This document shows positions 47,190 to 58,900 of a stretch of DNA of 64,000 nucleotides, one piece after another. Numbering within the stretch: the first letter of the stretch is position 1; each line of letters starts with the position of its first letter. The DNA comes from a virus. The translations under genes were made by a program, and so were the position numbers. Location: the IMG/VR virus record IMGVR_UViG_3300020214_000007, positions 1 to 64,000 of that record; one strand, 5' to 3'. The notes beneath the pieces are model-generated. The model was not told the origin of the DNA and searched no databases. It was given only the letters and a program-made list of their open reading frames with translations.

Positions 47190-49937
47190 TTATACGGCCC
47201 ATACGCTAGAACATCCAACGTACGTATATTTATCACCTGGAAAACCGCTAAATGTTATAGCCCTTGGACTTGGTCTTTCATCGCTACTGTGCTGATCTAC
47301 GTATTCTCCACCGCCTATAGATACACCTACGTGACCATAGTTCGCATCTCCTCCGCTCCAGAATACAAGATATCCAACTGGGGGATTTTTACCCTTCTCG
47401 GAATCTGCAGCAAACCAGTGAGTATTTTCCGTACCGCCCTTAATGTTTTCCCAATGTTCACCAGCAGATTCAAACTGCTGAAGCGTTTTTGTTGGCACTG
47501 TGTGTTTAATTACTTCTCCAAAATTTTGTTCATTCCATTCCAAATCTTTCAAATCTGTTTCTGAAGTTCCGAAAAGACCCAACATTGCTGATAAAACTCT
47601 TGCAAATCTGTCACATTGGAAATTACCCTTAAGCTCTTTCTTGTAAGTATTCACCCAACCCTGCGTTTTGTGTGCCTTCAGCCAATCAGCGCCATTCTTA
47701 ACTTGGGTCTTATTAAATGTCTGCTCCTGATTATCATTTTCTGCTCCAGCGGAGGACTCTGCGGAAACATTACCGTAAGTAATTGGCTTACTCTTTGACT
47801 CATCTTTAAGGGTTCCATTTTTGGGTTTATCGTAAAACACTTCGCCACTCATCCAAAGTTCTATATAGTTGGTGGTTTTAGGATTAAATTTAGGGAGATT
47901 ATCTCTAACCCAACTCGTAAGATTATCTATTGATTTTCCGCTTGTTAGATAAACATCTACTGCGTCTTGGAATCTTATTTGATAAATAAAACCTACATCT
48001 GATCTATTTAGAGCACGGCTTATGGGGTAATCGCCCCAATGGTAAAATCCATTTGACTGAGTTATTTTGTTTGTATTTTTAAAATCATTTCTACCAAATT
48101 TTTGCATTAGCATCCACACTTGATTGATTGGATACCATAGCCTATCATCGGTATCTGCTTTTCCATTATTTTGAAGCTCAATCATTTTCTTTGCTATCGC
48201 ATTAGGGTCCCATCCGGCTGTTTTGCCAGGAACATACGCAAGTTCCGCTGCGGATACCATCTGTGGATTGATCGTTGTTCCATCGTAGTATATTGGAATA
48301 GAAGCAGAAGTGTTTTTTGATTTACTTATTAAAGAAATTAAATTAAATTGAAACATTCCGACTGAATAATCACCAGTATATCCATCTGCATTCTCACCAC
48401 ATTTGCCATTAAAGGAGCTGGGATTACCGACACTCTCTCTTGCCGCAAGAGCGCACATTACAGCTGCCACTTCTTCACTAAAAGGACCTTCTTGTGATAA
48501 AATTATAAATAATTCAGTCAACGAAATGCTTGCGCTAGCTGATTTATAATTTTGTTTTGATTTTTCTCTAGCTTCATTAATGTCTTCTTCGGTATTAACA
48601 GAAACGCCTGAGTCATCCGAGGATTGTGACTTTGCTGCAGATTCAAAACCCGGAGAACCTATATACTGTCCAGCCCTACTGTGACTAAAACTTATGTGTA
48701 TATTATCTTTGTGCTCAGGTGCAGATTCAAAGTTAACATATTTTAAATTTGGATACGTTGTTTTTAAAGGGGTGCTCTCACTATCAAATCCCTCCATTAC
48801 ACCAAGGTCTCTTGCCACATCTGGTGACATAACAATTAAATCAGGTATTAGCTGCATGGGCATTAAATTTAATCTTGAAAGAACATAGTTTAAAGACGCA
48901 ACGTAGTGTTCTTTTGATTTATCAAAATTACTAAAAGAACCTATTGCAGTTATGTCAAAAGCTCTGCCAAAAACATGATCAGATATTGCGTTTGTGTTAT
49001 TGGGATCTATGCCCTTAGATGAATCAGCGCTTCTTGTTGTTTCATCGCTTTCAGATAATATAGCTCTGGCTAATCCAAATTTACCTTTTATTTGGACTCC
49101 TCTTGTTGGGTCTGTTAACATCAGCAGGCATTCGATGAGTGCGGCGCATACATAGGCCCTTTTTGAGCTAGCTTCAATTAAGTCCTTAGTTATTTCTGAA
49201 GTTTGAGACGAATCTGGAAAATAGGAATTGGTTTGAGAAAATTTATAAGAAGATAAATTATTTGGAATATCGAATTGAAAACCCACAGTAAGAGCAGTAT
49301 CTGGTATTCTTTTGTTAAGTTCTCTTCCTCTTTCTAGGTATATTGAAGATTCTTCTGCAGAAAGTTCATCGGCTATTGCGATTGGACGAGCACCAAGTGA
49401 TGGAGCACTTTCTTGTTTTAATTGATAAGAAACCTGATTGTGTTTATAAATAGTTCCATTAGATTCACCAACATAAGAAACAGATTTATTATTAGCCGCA
49501 TCTCCTATTAATTTTTGCAGAAGCGGGTTTGAAGTTCTTGATGGAGCGAGTCCAGTGCCAACTAAAGACTGAGACACGGTTTTCATATAAGCCGCTGATC
49601 CCGTTAAGGTCTCTGCTTCTCCGGCGTTGCCCTGATAGTCTGGATTTGGAACGGTAAAAGCTTCAAATTTTGCTCCGGCAGCCAATATTCCATGTAAGGA
49701 AGATTGAACAAATCTATTATTTAAATCCATCAAAGTTGCAGGATTTCTTGTGAGCGCCCCACCGGCCATCATATCTACAACATCTCTAGATGTCAATGTC
49801 TGATTAACATACTTTTCTTTTGAAGCCGAAGTAGTTAAACTACTACTTCCGCCCGGATTATATCCTTCTGCTAGTTTTTCAGTAAATGACTGTGAATTAT
49901 TGAAGTCATCTAAGTTTAAACCAAAATCATCACTCAT
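47190..49937 (-). CDS. Multi-domain tail lysin: M15-like, lysozyme-like and CHAP-like, 915 residues
   Basis: Peptidoglycan-degrading tail enzyme. An M15-like zinc motif SDHVFGRAFDI (about residue 323) fits SxHxxGxAxD, with NIHISF later as the second ligand. A lysozyme/transglycosylase-like block (ALAARESVGNPSSF then YSVGMFQFN) is at about 490-530. The C-terminal about 130 residues are a CHAP/NlpC-type domain (FQCDRFARVL with Cys, then GHVGVSIGGGEYVDQ with His). It would locally digest the cell wall at injection. About 28 out-of-frame CGG and no in-frame CGG. Domain calls are by motif; activity of each is unproven. Confidence 0.78.
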   Translation of the reverse strand: MSDDFGLNLDDFNNSQSFTEKLAEGYNPGGSSSLTTSASKEKYVNQTLTSRDVVDMMAGGALTRNPATLMDLNNRFVQSSLHGILAAGAKFEAFTVPNPDYQGNAGEAETLTGSAAYMKTVSQSLVGTGLAPSRTSNPLLQKLIGDAANNKSVSYVGESNGTIYKHNQVSYQLKQESAPSLGARPIAIADELSAEESSIYLERGRELNKRIPDTALTVGFQFDIPNNLSSYKFSQTNSYFPDSSQTSEITKDLIEASSKRAYVCAALIECLLMLTDPTRGVQIKGKFGLARAILSESDETTRSADSSKGIDPNNTNAISDHVFGRAFDITAIGSFSNFDKSKEHYVASLNYVLSRLNLMPMQLIPDLIVMSPDVARDLGVMEGFDSESTPLKTTYPNLKYVNFESAPEHKDNIHISFSHSRAGQYIGSPGFESAAKSQSSDDSGVSVNTEEDINEAREKSKQNYKSASASISLTELFIILSQEGPFSEEVAAVMCALAARESVGNPSSFNGKCGENADGYTGDYSVGMFQFNLISLISKSKNTSASIPIYYDGTTINPQMVSAAELAYVPGKTAGWDPNAIAKKMIELQNNGKADTDDRLWYPINQVWMLMQKFGRNDFKNTNKITQSNGFYHWGDYPISRALNRSDVGFIYQIRFQDAVDVYLTSGKSIDNLTSWVRDNLPKFNPKTTNYIELWMSGEVFYDKPKNGTLKDESKSKPITYGNVSAESSAGAENDNQEQTFNKTQVKNGADWLKAHKTQGWVNTYKKELKGNFQCDRFARVLSAMLGLFGTSETDLKDLEWNEQNFGEVIKHTVPTKTLQQFESAGEHWENIKGGTENTHWFAADSEKGKNPPVGYLVFWSGGDANYGHVGVSIGGGEYVDQHSSDERPSPRAITFSGFPGDKYTYVGCSSVWAV

Positions 49938-49939
49938 AC

Positions 49940-52900
49940 TTAAGTCCCTTGTGAAACATATTGTGCATTAGGTATTTGTTCATCTAGTCCTATTTCCGCC
50001 GGTCTACTTCTTAGTAAATCAACGGTATAAACTTGCGCCAGATTATTACCAATAAGCTCCCAATTTAATGTAGCTGCAATACCATCATCATAGTACTCGT
50101 CCCAAGCTACATAAGGCCATTCTGAAGCTTTTGAATAAAGTGTTTCTAATATTTTAAAATGAACAAATGTATTAAACACATTGATTTTATTATTGTTAAG
50201 ATTAATAAGAGGATCAGTCGATCCTGTAATTTCAAAATACTCTTTTGTTTTAGAATTAAAAATAGATGAATATATTTCTTGAAACTTTATACTAAAAATA
50301 GACTCTTTGAATATTTCTTCTTTAAATTTTGCTTTCAGTATTTCTACAGTGGCATTAATATTATTAATAAAAAGTCCCCTAATACGTAAGACCAAATCTT
50401 GAATATCTGTATCAATCATTCTGTAGAAAACAGTACCTAAAGCTTTTTCTTTTTCTGAATCTCCGTAATATTTTCCCTTTAAATAACTACGAGAAGTATT
50501 TAACTTAGAACCAGGCTGCAAATCATCCTCAGTATACATGGCAACTGCTGAAGCATCATTGGGAGATATTCTAATAACAAAAGGAGTTTCCGATAATTTT
50601 TCGTAAACAAATAAAGATGCTCTTCCCCCCGGAGAGTCTATATTAACTCCCTGAACTGGATTAGAGGAAGTAGATGTATTTACAAAACCCTCAAATACTC
50701 CCATCTTTGAGGCGATAATTCCCTCTAAACGAACTTTAAACGGTGGTGATTGAGGACTCAATAAATCCACTACTTCAATTTCATCTCCATCAATTACCTT
50801 ATTTAATTTACACAAAACTTTAAAGAATTGATTGAACCCCGCTTTGTCTGGACCGGTTCCAGAATACTTTAACACTTCCGCATTTACCAACGCATTCTCC
50901 ATGCTAACATGTCTAACTAAATCTGTTATTTGTTTTTCTTTCCAACCTAGATTTTTCAATATGTCATCATATCTTATAAATGAATGTCCATCCACAGTTC
51001 TAACTTTAGTGCGGACACCCAATATTCCCGGTAGCAGTCTCTTAGTATGATATCTGCCAACTACCATTCCCTGATTAATCGCAAGCCCTGCGTCCATCGG
51101 TTGCCCATTTCTATTCAGGTAGGAAATATAGCAACCGTGTTGATCAAGAACATTATCTCTGACCCATTTCCAACCCTTCCACATAAGGTCTGTACCTATT
51201 GCTGTCGTTATGCCTGCTCCAACGGGACCACCAACTAAGAATCCCACAGTGGCAGTTCCAAGCGTCGTCGCTGCATACATTGCAGCAATGCCGCTCAAGC
51301 TTACTTGCGCATTAGCGTTTGCTTTCAACTGCTGCTCTACTTGGCTCCTTGCATCGAACAATCCTTCCGCAGTAAAATTAGCCATAATATCTTTTGTGAG
51401 AGCAGCCGAACCATGTGTAAACTGAACACCGCCCAACATTTGAGCTCTAATTGATTGAGCTAATCCATCAACAGAAATGTTGCCGTTAGAAAGAATCCCA
51501 GTGCTACCAGCTTGAACGGAGTTCAATATTGATCGAGTATCATTTCTAATATTTTGAATAGAAAACCATGAATGCATCCAGGAAGACATAAACCATCTAG
51601 CTGGATCATTTACGGAAACAAGAGCATTTGGAGTTATGGAAGTAACGAATCCCATATTCGGAGTAAAATGATGAACCACTTGCTCTACTTCAAATATACC
51701 ATATATTCTTTCATAAACATCCGCTAAATAAACAAGATCATGCGGTCTTATGTCTGGACTTCCCAAAACAATTAACTCACCAGAATATAGATCTTTTAGA
51801 GACTCTCTTAAGTGCGCTAAAGCTACACGTCTTGCCATCAATTCGTCAGGTGCGCCCTGTGAAGTTTTAATAGCACTTCTAGAAAACTCAATTGGATTAA
51901 CGATTGGATGTATTAGTCCAGTTAATCCAGAACCAAATAGGTTATCAAAATATAGACCTGTTTCAACAGTTTTTTCCATCTGTCTTTCAGATGGAATACT
52001 TTTATCCAGGGCAACTGTTACTGGATATTTTCCATCAGAAACTGCAGTTACCGATGTTGCAACATTGGTTGTTGTTTCTTTAATATTATTATTTAATATA
52101 GTAGAAAAAGAACTGAGCGCATGCATTCTCTGAAATGGTTCTCTAACCTCCACAACTGGTTCTCCATACTCTCTTGTGAATGGATTATCAACAGCTCTAA
52201 GGATTGAGCCTGCTCTTCCCATGGAATAATAAATTGAATCATTTAAAGCTTTATTCAAAATGTTTGCCTGTTTTGAAAAGTTATCTATTTCTGACAACTG
52301 GTATCCCATCTGCATCATAGATATTCTAAACATGTTCATTAATCCACTTAAGCCATCACTTAATGCGGTAAACAGGGGTCCTATATTTGAATCCCAAAAA
52401 CTGTCAATATTATGACCTAAAACTCCAACAAAGTTTGTTGCACTATTTCCCTCTCCCTTATTGTCTGCTAGTAGTTTTAAAAATCTCTTTTTATCAGAAG
52501 AATAGTTTTGATTAGGATCTATAAATGCGGCAAATATTTTGTTTACTGCGTGAAAATCCCATTCGTCTCCCCACGAACCAAAGCCAATACCTATTTTTCT
52601 AGATGGCTTTAAAACCAACCAAGCTCTTGCATAAGCATCCTGCCACATCGCTTGTCTAAATAATCCCACGATAAGAAGAAATACTTGTTTTGCACTTAGC
52701 GTTTCATTTTTTGTTTTCTTAAAAATATCAGAAACTTTAACCAATCCACCACCCAATGTTTGACCAATAATTAAACTAACATTACTGGCGTTTTGAAAAA
52801 ACTTTCCAAGATTTTTATATTTTGAAGTTATTAATGTATTGAGATAATTTACTAAACCACCTTGACTTAGCGGGGCGTCTATAAGATTTTTTCTAGCGTA

Positions 52901-55900
52901 TTCTATCGCATCTTTGACTAATGTTTCTCCCTGCTTTAGGGGTGGCGGAGCATCGGGGTCAGTAAATCTAATAGTGTTTGGTTTTTGAGAAATAAAATCG
53001 TTTCCCAAAAGAAGACTAAACTCATCAATAGCCCCATCCTTTGTGGCTTTGTATTGCTTAATAATCTCAGTGCTGGCGCTGGGGTTTTTTATTATTTTTA
53101 CAATTTCAGCTGGTATTGGGGTATCATCATCTGGGTCAAGCCCAAATGCATCAAAGAATATTTTTTTAACAGATTCGTAATTATGATATCCAAATCTAAA
53201 TTGATCCCAAACATCACTTGCTTCGTTATCAGTTCTTCCATCTCCAGCTATTACCGCAACTTGTGCGCTAGCTCCTTCATTATAATATGCTCGTGCTTCT
53301 CTGGCGGTTTCGTCTAATGGATCATATACGGCGGCAAATCGCTTTCTGCCACTAGCTGTTTTTTCATCTCCAGTTCTGGCTAATTCTCCATCTAATATTT
53401 TCCAAAGTTCGTCTCTAGATAAATTGTTATATTTTGCGGCCAAAACCAAATCAAAATAACCATCACTTCCCGCCGCAGATGGAAGGACGTTAGCGCCTCT
53501 TGCGGCGGCTAGCGCAAAATCTCCATCGGTTAACATATTGATTCCACCGACTGGTCTCAACTCTTTAAGCATCTTATTCCAGCTACCTCTTATTTGTGGA
53601 CCCTTTGCCAAATACACTTCAGCTTCAGCTTCAGCTTCAAATCTATCTGCGGTTTTAAATCCAAGTCCAGTCAACTCCGCCGTCAAAACATTGTTAGCCT
53701 TTGTTGCGTCAAAGCGACCAAAACCAACAACGTAATTCGCATTTTCACCAAATGCCGCTTTTGCCTCTTCTGTAAGCTCAAATTCATGAGCTGGATTATA
53801 AAGTGTTGTTACAACTCCTAGGGGAATATCATCGTTAACAAAAGTAAAATAACACTCTCTTGGAACTGGATAGGGCGCCAATCCTGCTTTAGCAACGGCG
53901 GTTGCAGCTGGCCCCATATTAGCCGAGTTGGCGAAAAACTCGTAGCTTTGCTCAATCTTGCTTAAGTGCATCATGCCAAGATAGTATGCCGCATCAGGAG
54001 AAACAATCGCATCTACAGTGACAGATCCGGACAGAATTTATGTCGACTTCATCGTTTTTCCCCCACATAAAAAATGCCGGCCTACAAACAACAGCCGTTC
54101 TTGTTGTTGAACTATAGATTAAAACTTTTCTTTGTTTATAATCAGATGGTTTACCATAAAATTCGTTATCTTTTCTGTCTTTAAAATATTTTTCTTTAAA
54201 CTTTTTAAATAATTCATCATCTTTGTCGCCATCTGTAATATCGTATGGCCATCTCATAGCAATATAAAATTGCTCATCTATTGCCGTTTCTGGACATCCC
54301 CATGCCCTATAGCTAAAAGCCGAACCCGAATTTGGCGTAATTTTTGTTTGATTAATATATTCGTATTCCCATGAACCTTCTAGTTTTTGAGATACATTGC
54401 TTAATTCACCCTTGAACGAAGGTAGTGGCATACGAACATGATTTAGCTCAGCAGATACTTTATTGGACTTTACTAAATCAAATATTGAATTTTCAGAATT
54501 GAATAGTGTATCTTTACCAACTGAATTAGTAAAAGAGATAGCATCTAGTTTAATTGAAAATTCGTTTTTATTATCAGAATCATCGAAACCTTCTGTTAAA
54601 GGAGTTGTTTGAACCAACGATGCTTCATATGCAAGAAGCCTTTTATACGTTTCATCTTGCAGGAATTTTTCATATTCTCTATCACCTTTATGTACAGTAG
54701 CATTTTCTATATTTCTTGAATGAGAAAGAGCATAGAACGGATAGTCCAACAGAACGGCACCAGAAACTCTATCGGTAAAATACGGAAAAGAATATCTAAG
54801 CGGCATTTGCGCTATTTCTTTGTGAACCGACTCCATATTTTTAACAGGAACTTGTATTAAACTTTTGTCAGAAGTTATAGGTAAGTGAAAGCCAACTGTC
54901 GCATAACCTTTATTGGCTGGTATTTCAGAAACAACTTTATTGTTTTCTGAATCTAAGTATTTTAATCTTTTTGGATCCGCCAAATTAATAACTCTACCAT
55001 TCAAAACACCGGCTGGAGCATAGACGTCTGTAGCGGTAGATTGGTCTTTTGCTATTTGCTCAAGACTAAGAAGCGGACTTTGAATGGTTTTAAATGCTTC
55101 GTAATCTGCAGTTGGATTTGATGCTTGATTAATTTTATTTAAAAGATCCATTAATTCTGCGTCTGGGCTTCTGTAAGAAGGAGTTTTTATACCAAGTTCA
55201 ACGGCTTTCTTTTCTGATGGAAATCCAGTAGTCACTGGAACTACTCCGGAAGTATACAACCAATGTGGTTTTCCATAAAATACAGTAGATCTATCTTCAA
55301 ATGGTCTTATAGCGCAAATATAATTAGGAAGTAATCGAGCACAAAGTTGGAACATATCCCAAACTGTTTTCATATATGTTTGAGCCCTAAAAGAAACTTC
55401 ATCAAACCCAGGCATGTCGTCGTCGAGGGTGCTTATTAAACCAAGTGTTTGAAATATATTAGCTCCCCCTCTGCCAGACAGCGAGCCCAGCAGTGTCGCT
55501 CCACCGAAAACTCCGGTGACTGTACCTATAACCGGTAGCGCCAATCCGCCAGTTCCGAAAGCCAACCCCGCCCCTGCAGCTAACAGTGAACCACTAAGAA
55601 GCGCAGATGCCAAACCCCCGCTAGATCTTGATTCTTTCCCCGTATTGGCAATTTCTATTGCTGCAGCAGCAGCGCTTTCTCCATCGTTATATCTTCTTAA
55701 AACATCATTCCATGACGCATCAGTTAACCTATCTAAATAATGTAATCTTGGATTTGGATTATCTTCTGGTGTTAGCGTTGCGGCATTTGTCCAACCATCA
55801 CCAAGATCGCCACCAAGAAATTGCGCTATTCCAGTGCCGTTACCTGGATAAATATTTCTTTTAAATATTTCAAGATCTCTTTGTACCGCAAAATTTGCCC

Positions 55901-58900
55901 ACATTGTTCTCATATATCCCATTACGGGAAGTCTAACATTTCCACCTATTGAAATACCTGTTTGATTTGCGTTGTTTCCAAAAGGATTTAAAGCTCCCAA
56001 TACCTGAGATGCACCGGCGCCGGTCATACCAGCCGCAGAGCTTATGGGTCCATCCCCCCCAGAAGAACCAATTGCAATAAATGTATCACTAATTGAGTTT
56101 CGCATTCCTTGATTTCTATTTGCCTCAATTTCATTAAGGGGAGCGTAGGGTATCATCCCAAAATGTTTAATACCGAAATTTATTTTCAGAAAAAATCATG
56201 CCACGAGTCGCATATGCAAAAGCCTCTCTTACTCTTGAACTACCCATCGATAATAATCTGACCATAAGATCTCTTGGTTCAGATAGATACAAGCCAGTAT
56301 TCAATCCACCATCAATTTTTCCGCTACTACCCTTTTTATCTACTGAATTGACAATCGGACTTAATTCTATAGCATCAGATTGACATGTAACGGTAACTAC
56401 CTCCCCCAGCTCTACCTCTGTTATTACACCATTAAAAATTGTTTGTAGAGAATTTGGATTTGAACCGTATCCAGCCCTAAGATGCACCCTGACTCCGGGC
56501 TTTAATCTTATGTTCTCAATATCAACTATATATTGAGATTCCATATGGCCCAACATATTTCTAGCTGTATTAAGAGTTCTATCTATAATCTGTTCCATTC
56601 CATCCGTCAAAGACAATTTATCTATACCGGGTTTTGAATCTGTTTCCCCCATAGCTCCACTAAAGATAGCTGTCATTTCTTTTGTTGATAACTTTGAGTA
56701 CATATTAGAAACCCTAAATACTAAAGTGTCACCAAGAATATCTTCGGAAGCAACGATTGAAAAATCAATAATTGACTGTAATCCATAAAAATTATCAAAT
56801 AATTTTGCTCCAGCAAATGTTCTTTCCGAAATAAGCCACAACATGTATGTTGGAAATGCTCTAACCATTCTTCCGGAAATATCTCTATATGAAGTGTCAA
56901 CCATCATTTTTTCCCAGTGTTCACTAGTCGACTTTGCATTTTGTTTGTTGGACATTGTTTCTGGTTTTGAAGTATCGCCAGAAGAGAACGCATACTGATA
57001 TTGAGAAAGTGCGGTGGCTCCTGGAACGCCAGTCAAGCTCTTAGTTGTTCCTCGATCTGGAGTTTGTATATCTGTAACACCTATATAATTTATTGACGCG
57101 TCTTTTTTAACTGCCTGATCATCTATTGTTAAATAAAATCTGCCATTAAGTTTATCTATATAGCCAAATTGATATCCGTCAGCAGTTTGTAGAATTGATG
57201 GAATTTTTGAATCATTTGGATTTTCTACGGCCGCAAAAGTATGAATCATCGCATGTGCAGGGAGCTCGTCTGGATCAAAGCTAACATACTTATCCTCTTC
57301 CGACTTATCGTCTTCGCCCTTTAAAAAGCTTTCTAATTGGGCTAATGCTTGCGGATCTCTTGATCTAAGATCGCCTAATTTTAATTCACCAGAAACTATT
57401 TTAAAACTTTGATCGGCTACTGAAGTTTGAGGAAAATCATTTTCGTCTAAAGTGTCAACATAATCTAACAAAAATCTTTCTCTGCTATTATTGGATTCGT
57501 TTTTTATTGCAGCTACAATAAAAGAAGCTACCCTAGACGCACTAAGATTTAGTGTCATCTTTGCATAATTTTTTAAACCTTTTAGATCATTGTTGTTTAT
57601 AAATTCTTTAAATTTGTTCACTACACTTTCGTTAGTATACTGTATGCCGCCGTAGGGTGAAACAACATTTAATTTACCATTTAAGTCTATTGTTTCTATA
57701 TCTAGATTTGCTAGCTTACCCTTATTTAAAGATATACTGTTAACGACATCTTTATCCATCATCTCAAAAGATCTAAAATAAAAATCTGGATCCAAACAAC
57801 CGACTACTTCTCCGGTCTTATTTCTAAGCTCAAGTGGAAAATCTGGGTAGGCATTAAATGCTCCCCATAGTTGTTTAATTCGCAGAAACGGATTTTTCTT
57901 TGTTCCGAATTCTTCAACTAGTTTTCTCTGCTGATCAGAAGACAATTTTTCTCTCTTCTGTTGGAATATATCAAAGTCTACTAACCTTAAGGTAACGCTA
58001 TAGACGTGTGGATGGTTTGGTATCGTTGAAACATTGAACGAAAGCGGAAGAACGTACTTAATTCCAGAAAGTGCAGTAATAATATTTTTAATACCCATAA
58101 ATCCCATAACGCCAGCAGCGTGCTCTAATCGAGCTAAACCATTTATATGATCAAATATTTTCCTAAGTTTTATTAGCTCCTTCTCCCCAAATACCTTCAT
58201 TGATATTGATATATAATTATCTCCACCACCTATATGTTGATAGGTCGGCTCTTCATGCATTTGCACTTGTAACGGAACAATATTGTTACTCATAGAAACC
58301 CCCACATCGGTTACGATAGCAGAAGATGGATCTATATCAACTCTAATCATCGGAACTTCCCACTCCCTTAAGTGAAAACTACCAGCTCTTTGTCTGGCGG
58401 CTTCCATTAACTCCCTAATTGGGCCAGCCCTAAAGAATCTTTCATAGACTAAGGCGCTATACGAATCAGCAAATTGTTCTTTAATAATTTTTCTTTCCTC
58501 TTCTTTTTCTTTGTCTGTCCAATTTTTCCCAACATTTCTTTGTCTTTTTTGAAGTTGTTCATCTACCAAAAAGTCTAAATACGCATTTATATTTAACGCT
58601 TTATTTCTAAAGAATAATTTAATTTGCAGGAGGGTTTGATTTGTAAAAATTATTGATCCATATTTATAAGGAGGAAATGTTTCTACATACGCATTTGAAT
58701 CGTCAAAAAAGTTTCTTAAAAAGTTTTTTCTATCAAAATCTAAAGATGAATTTTGTTTTATAAAACTTTCTATAAGAAAAGCATAGGCTTTTTGCTGAAA
58801 GTCTTGAGCCGACAATCCAGCCGTCAGTATGTCAATACTATCTAGTATTTTTTGCCTAACAGTATATTCGATAATATTTCCGATTGAAGTTGTTATAACA

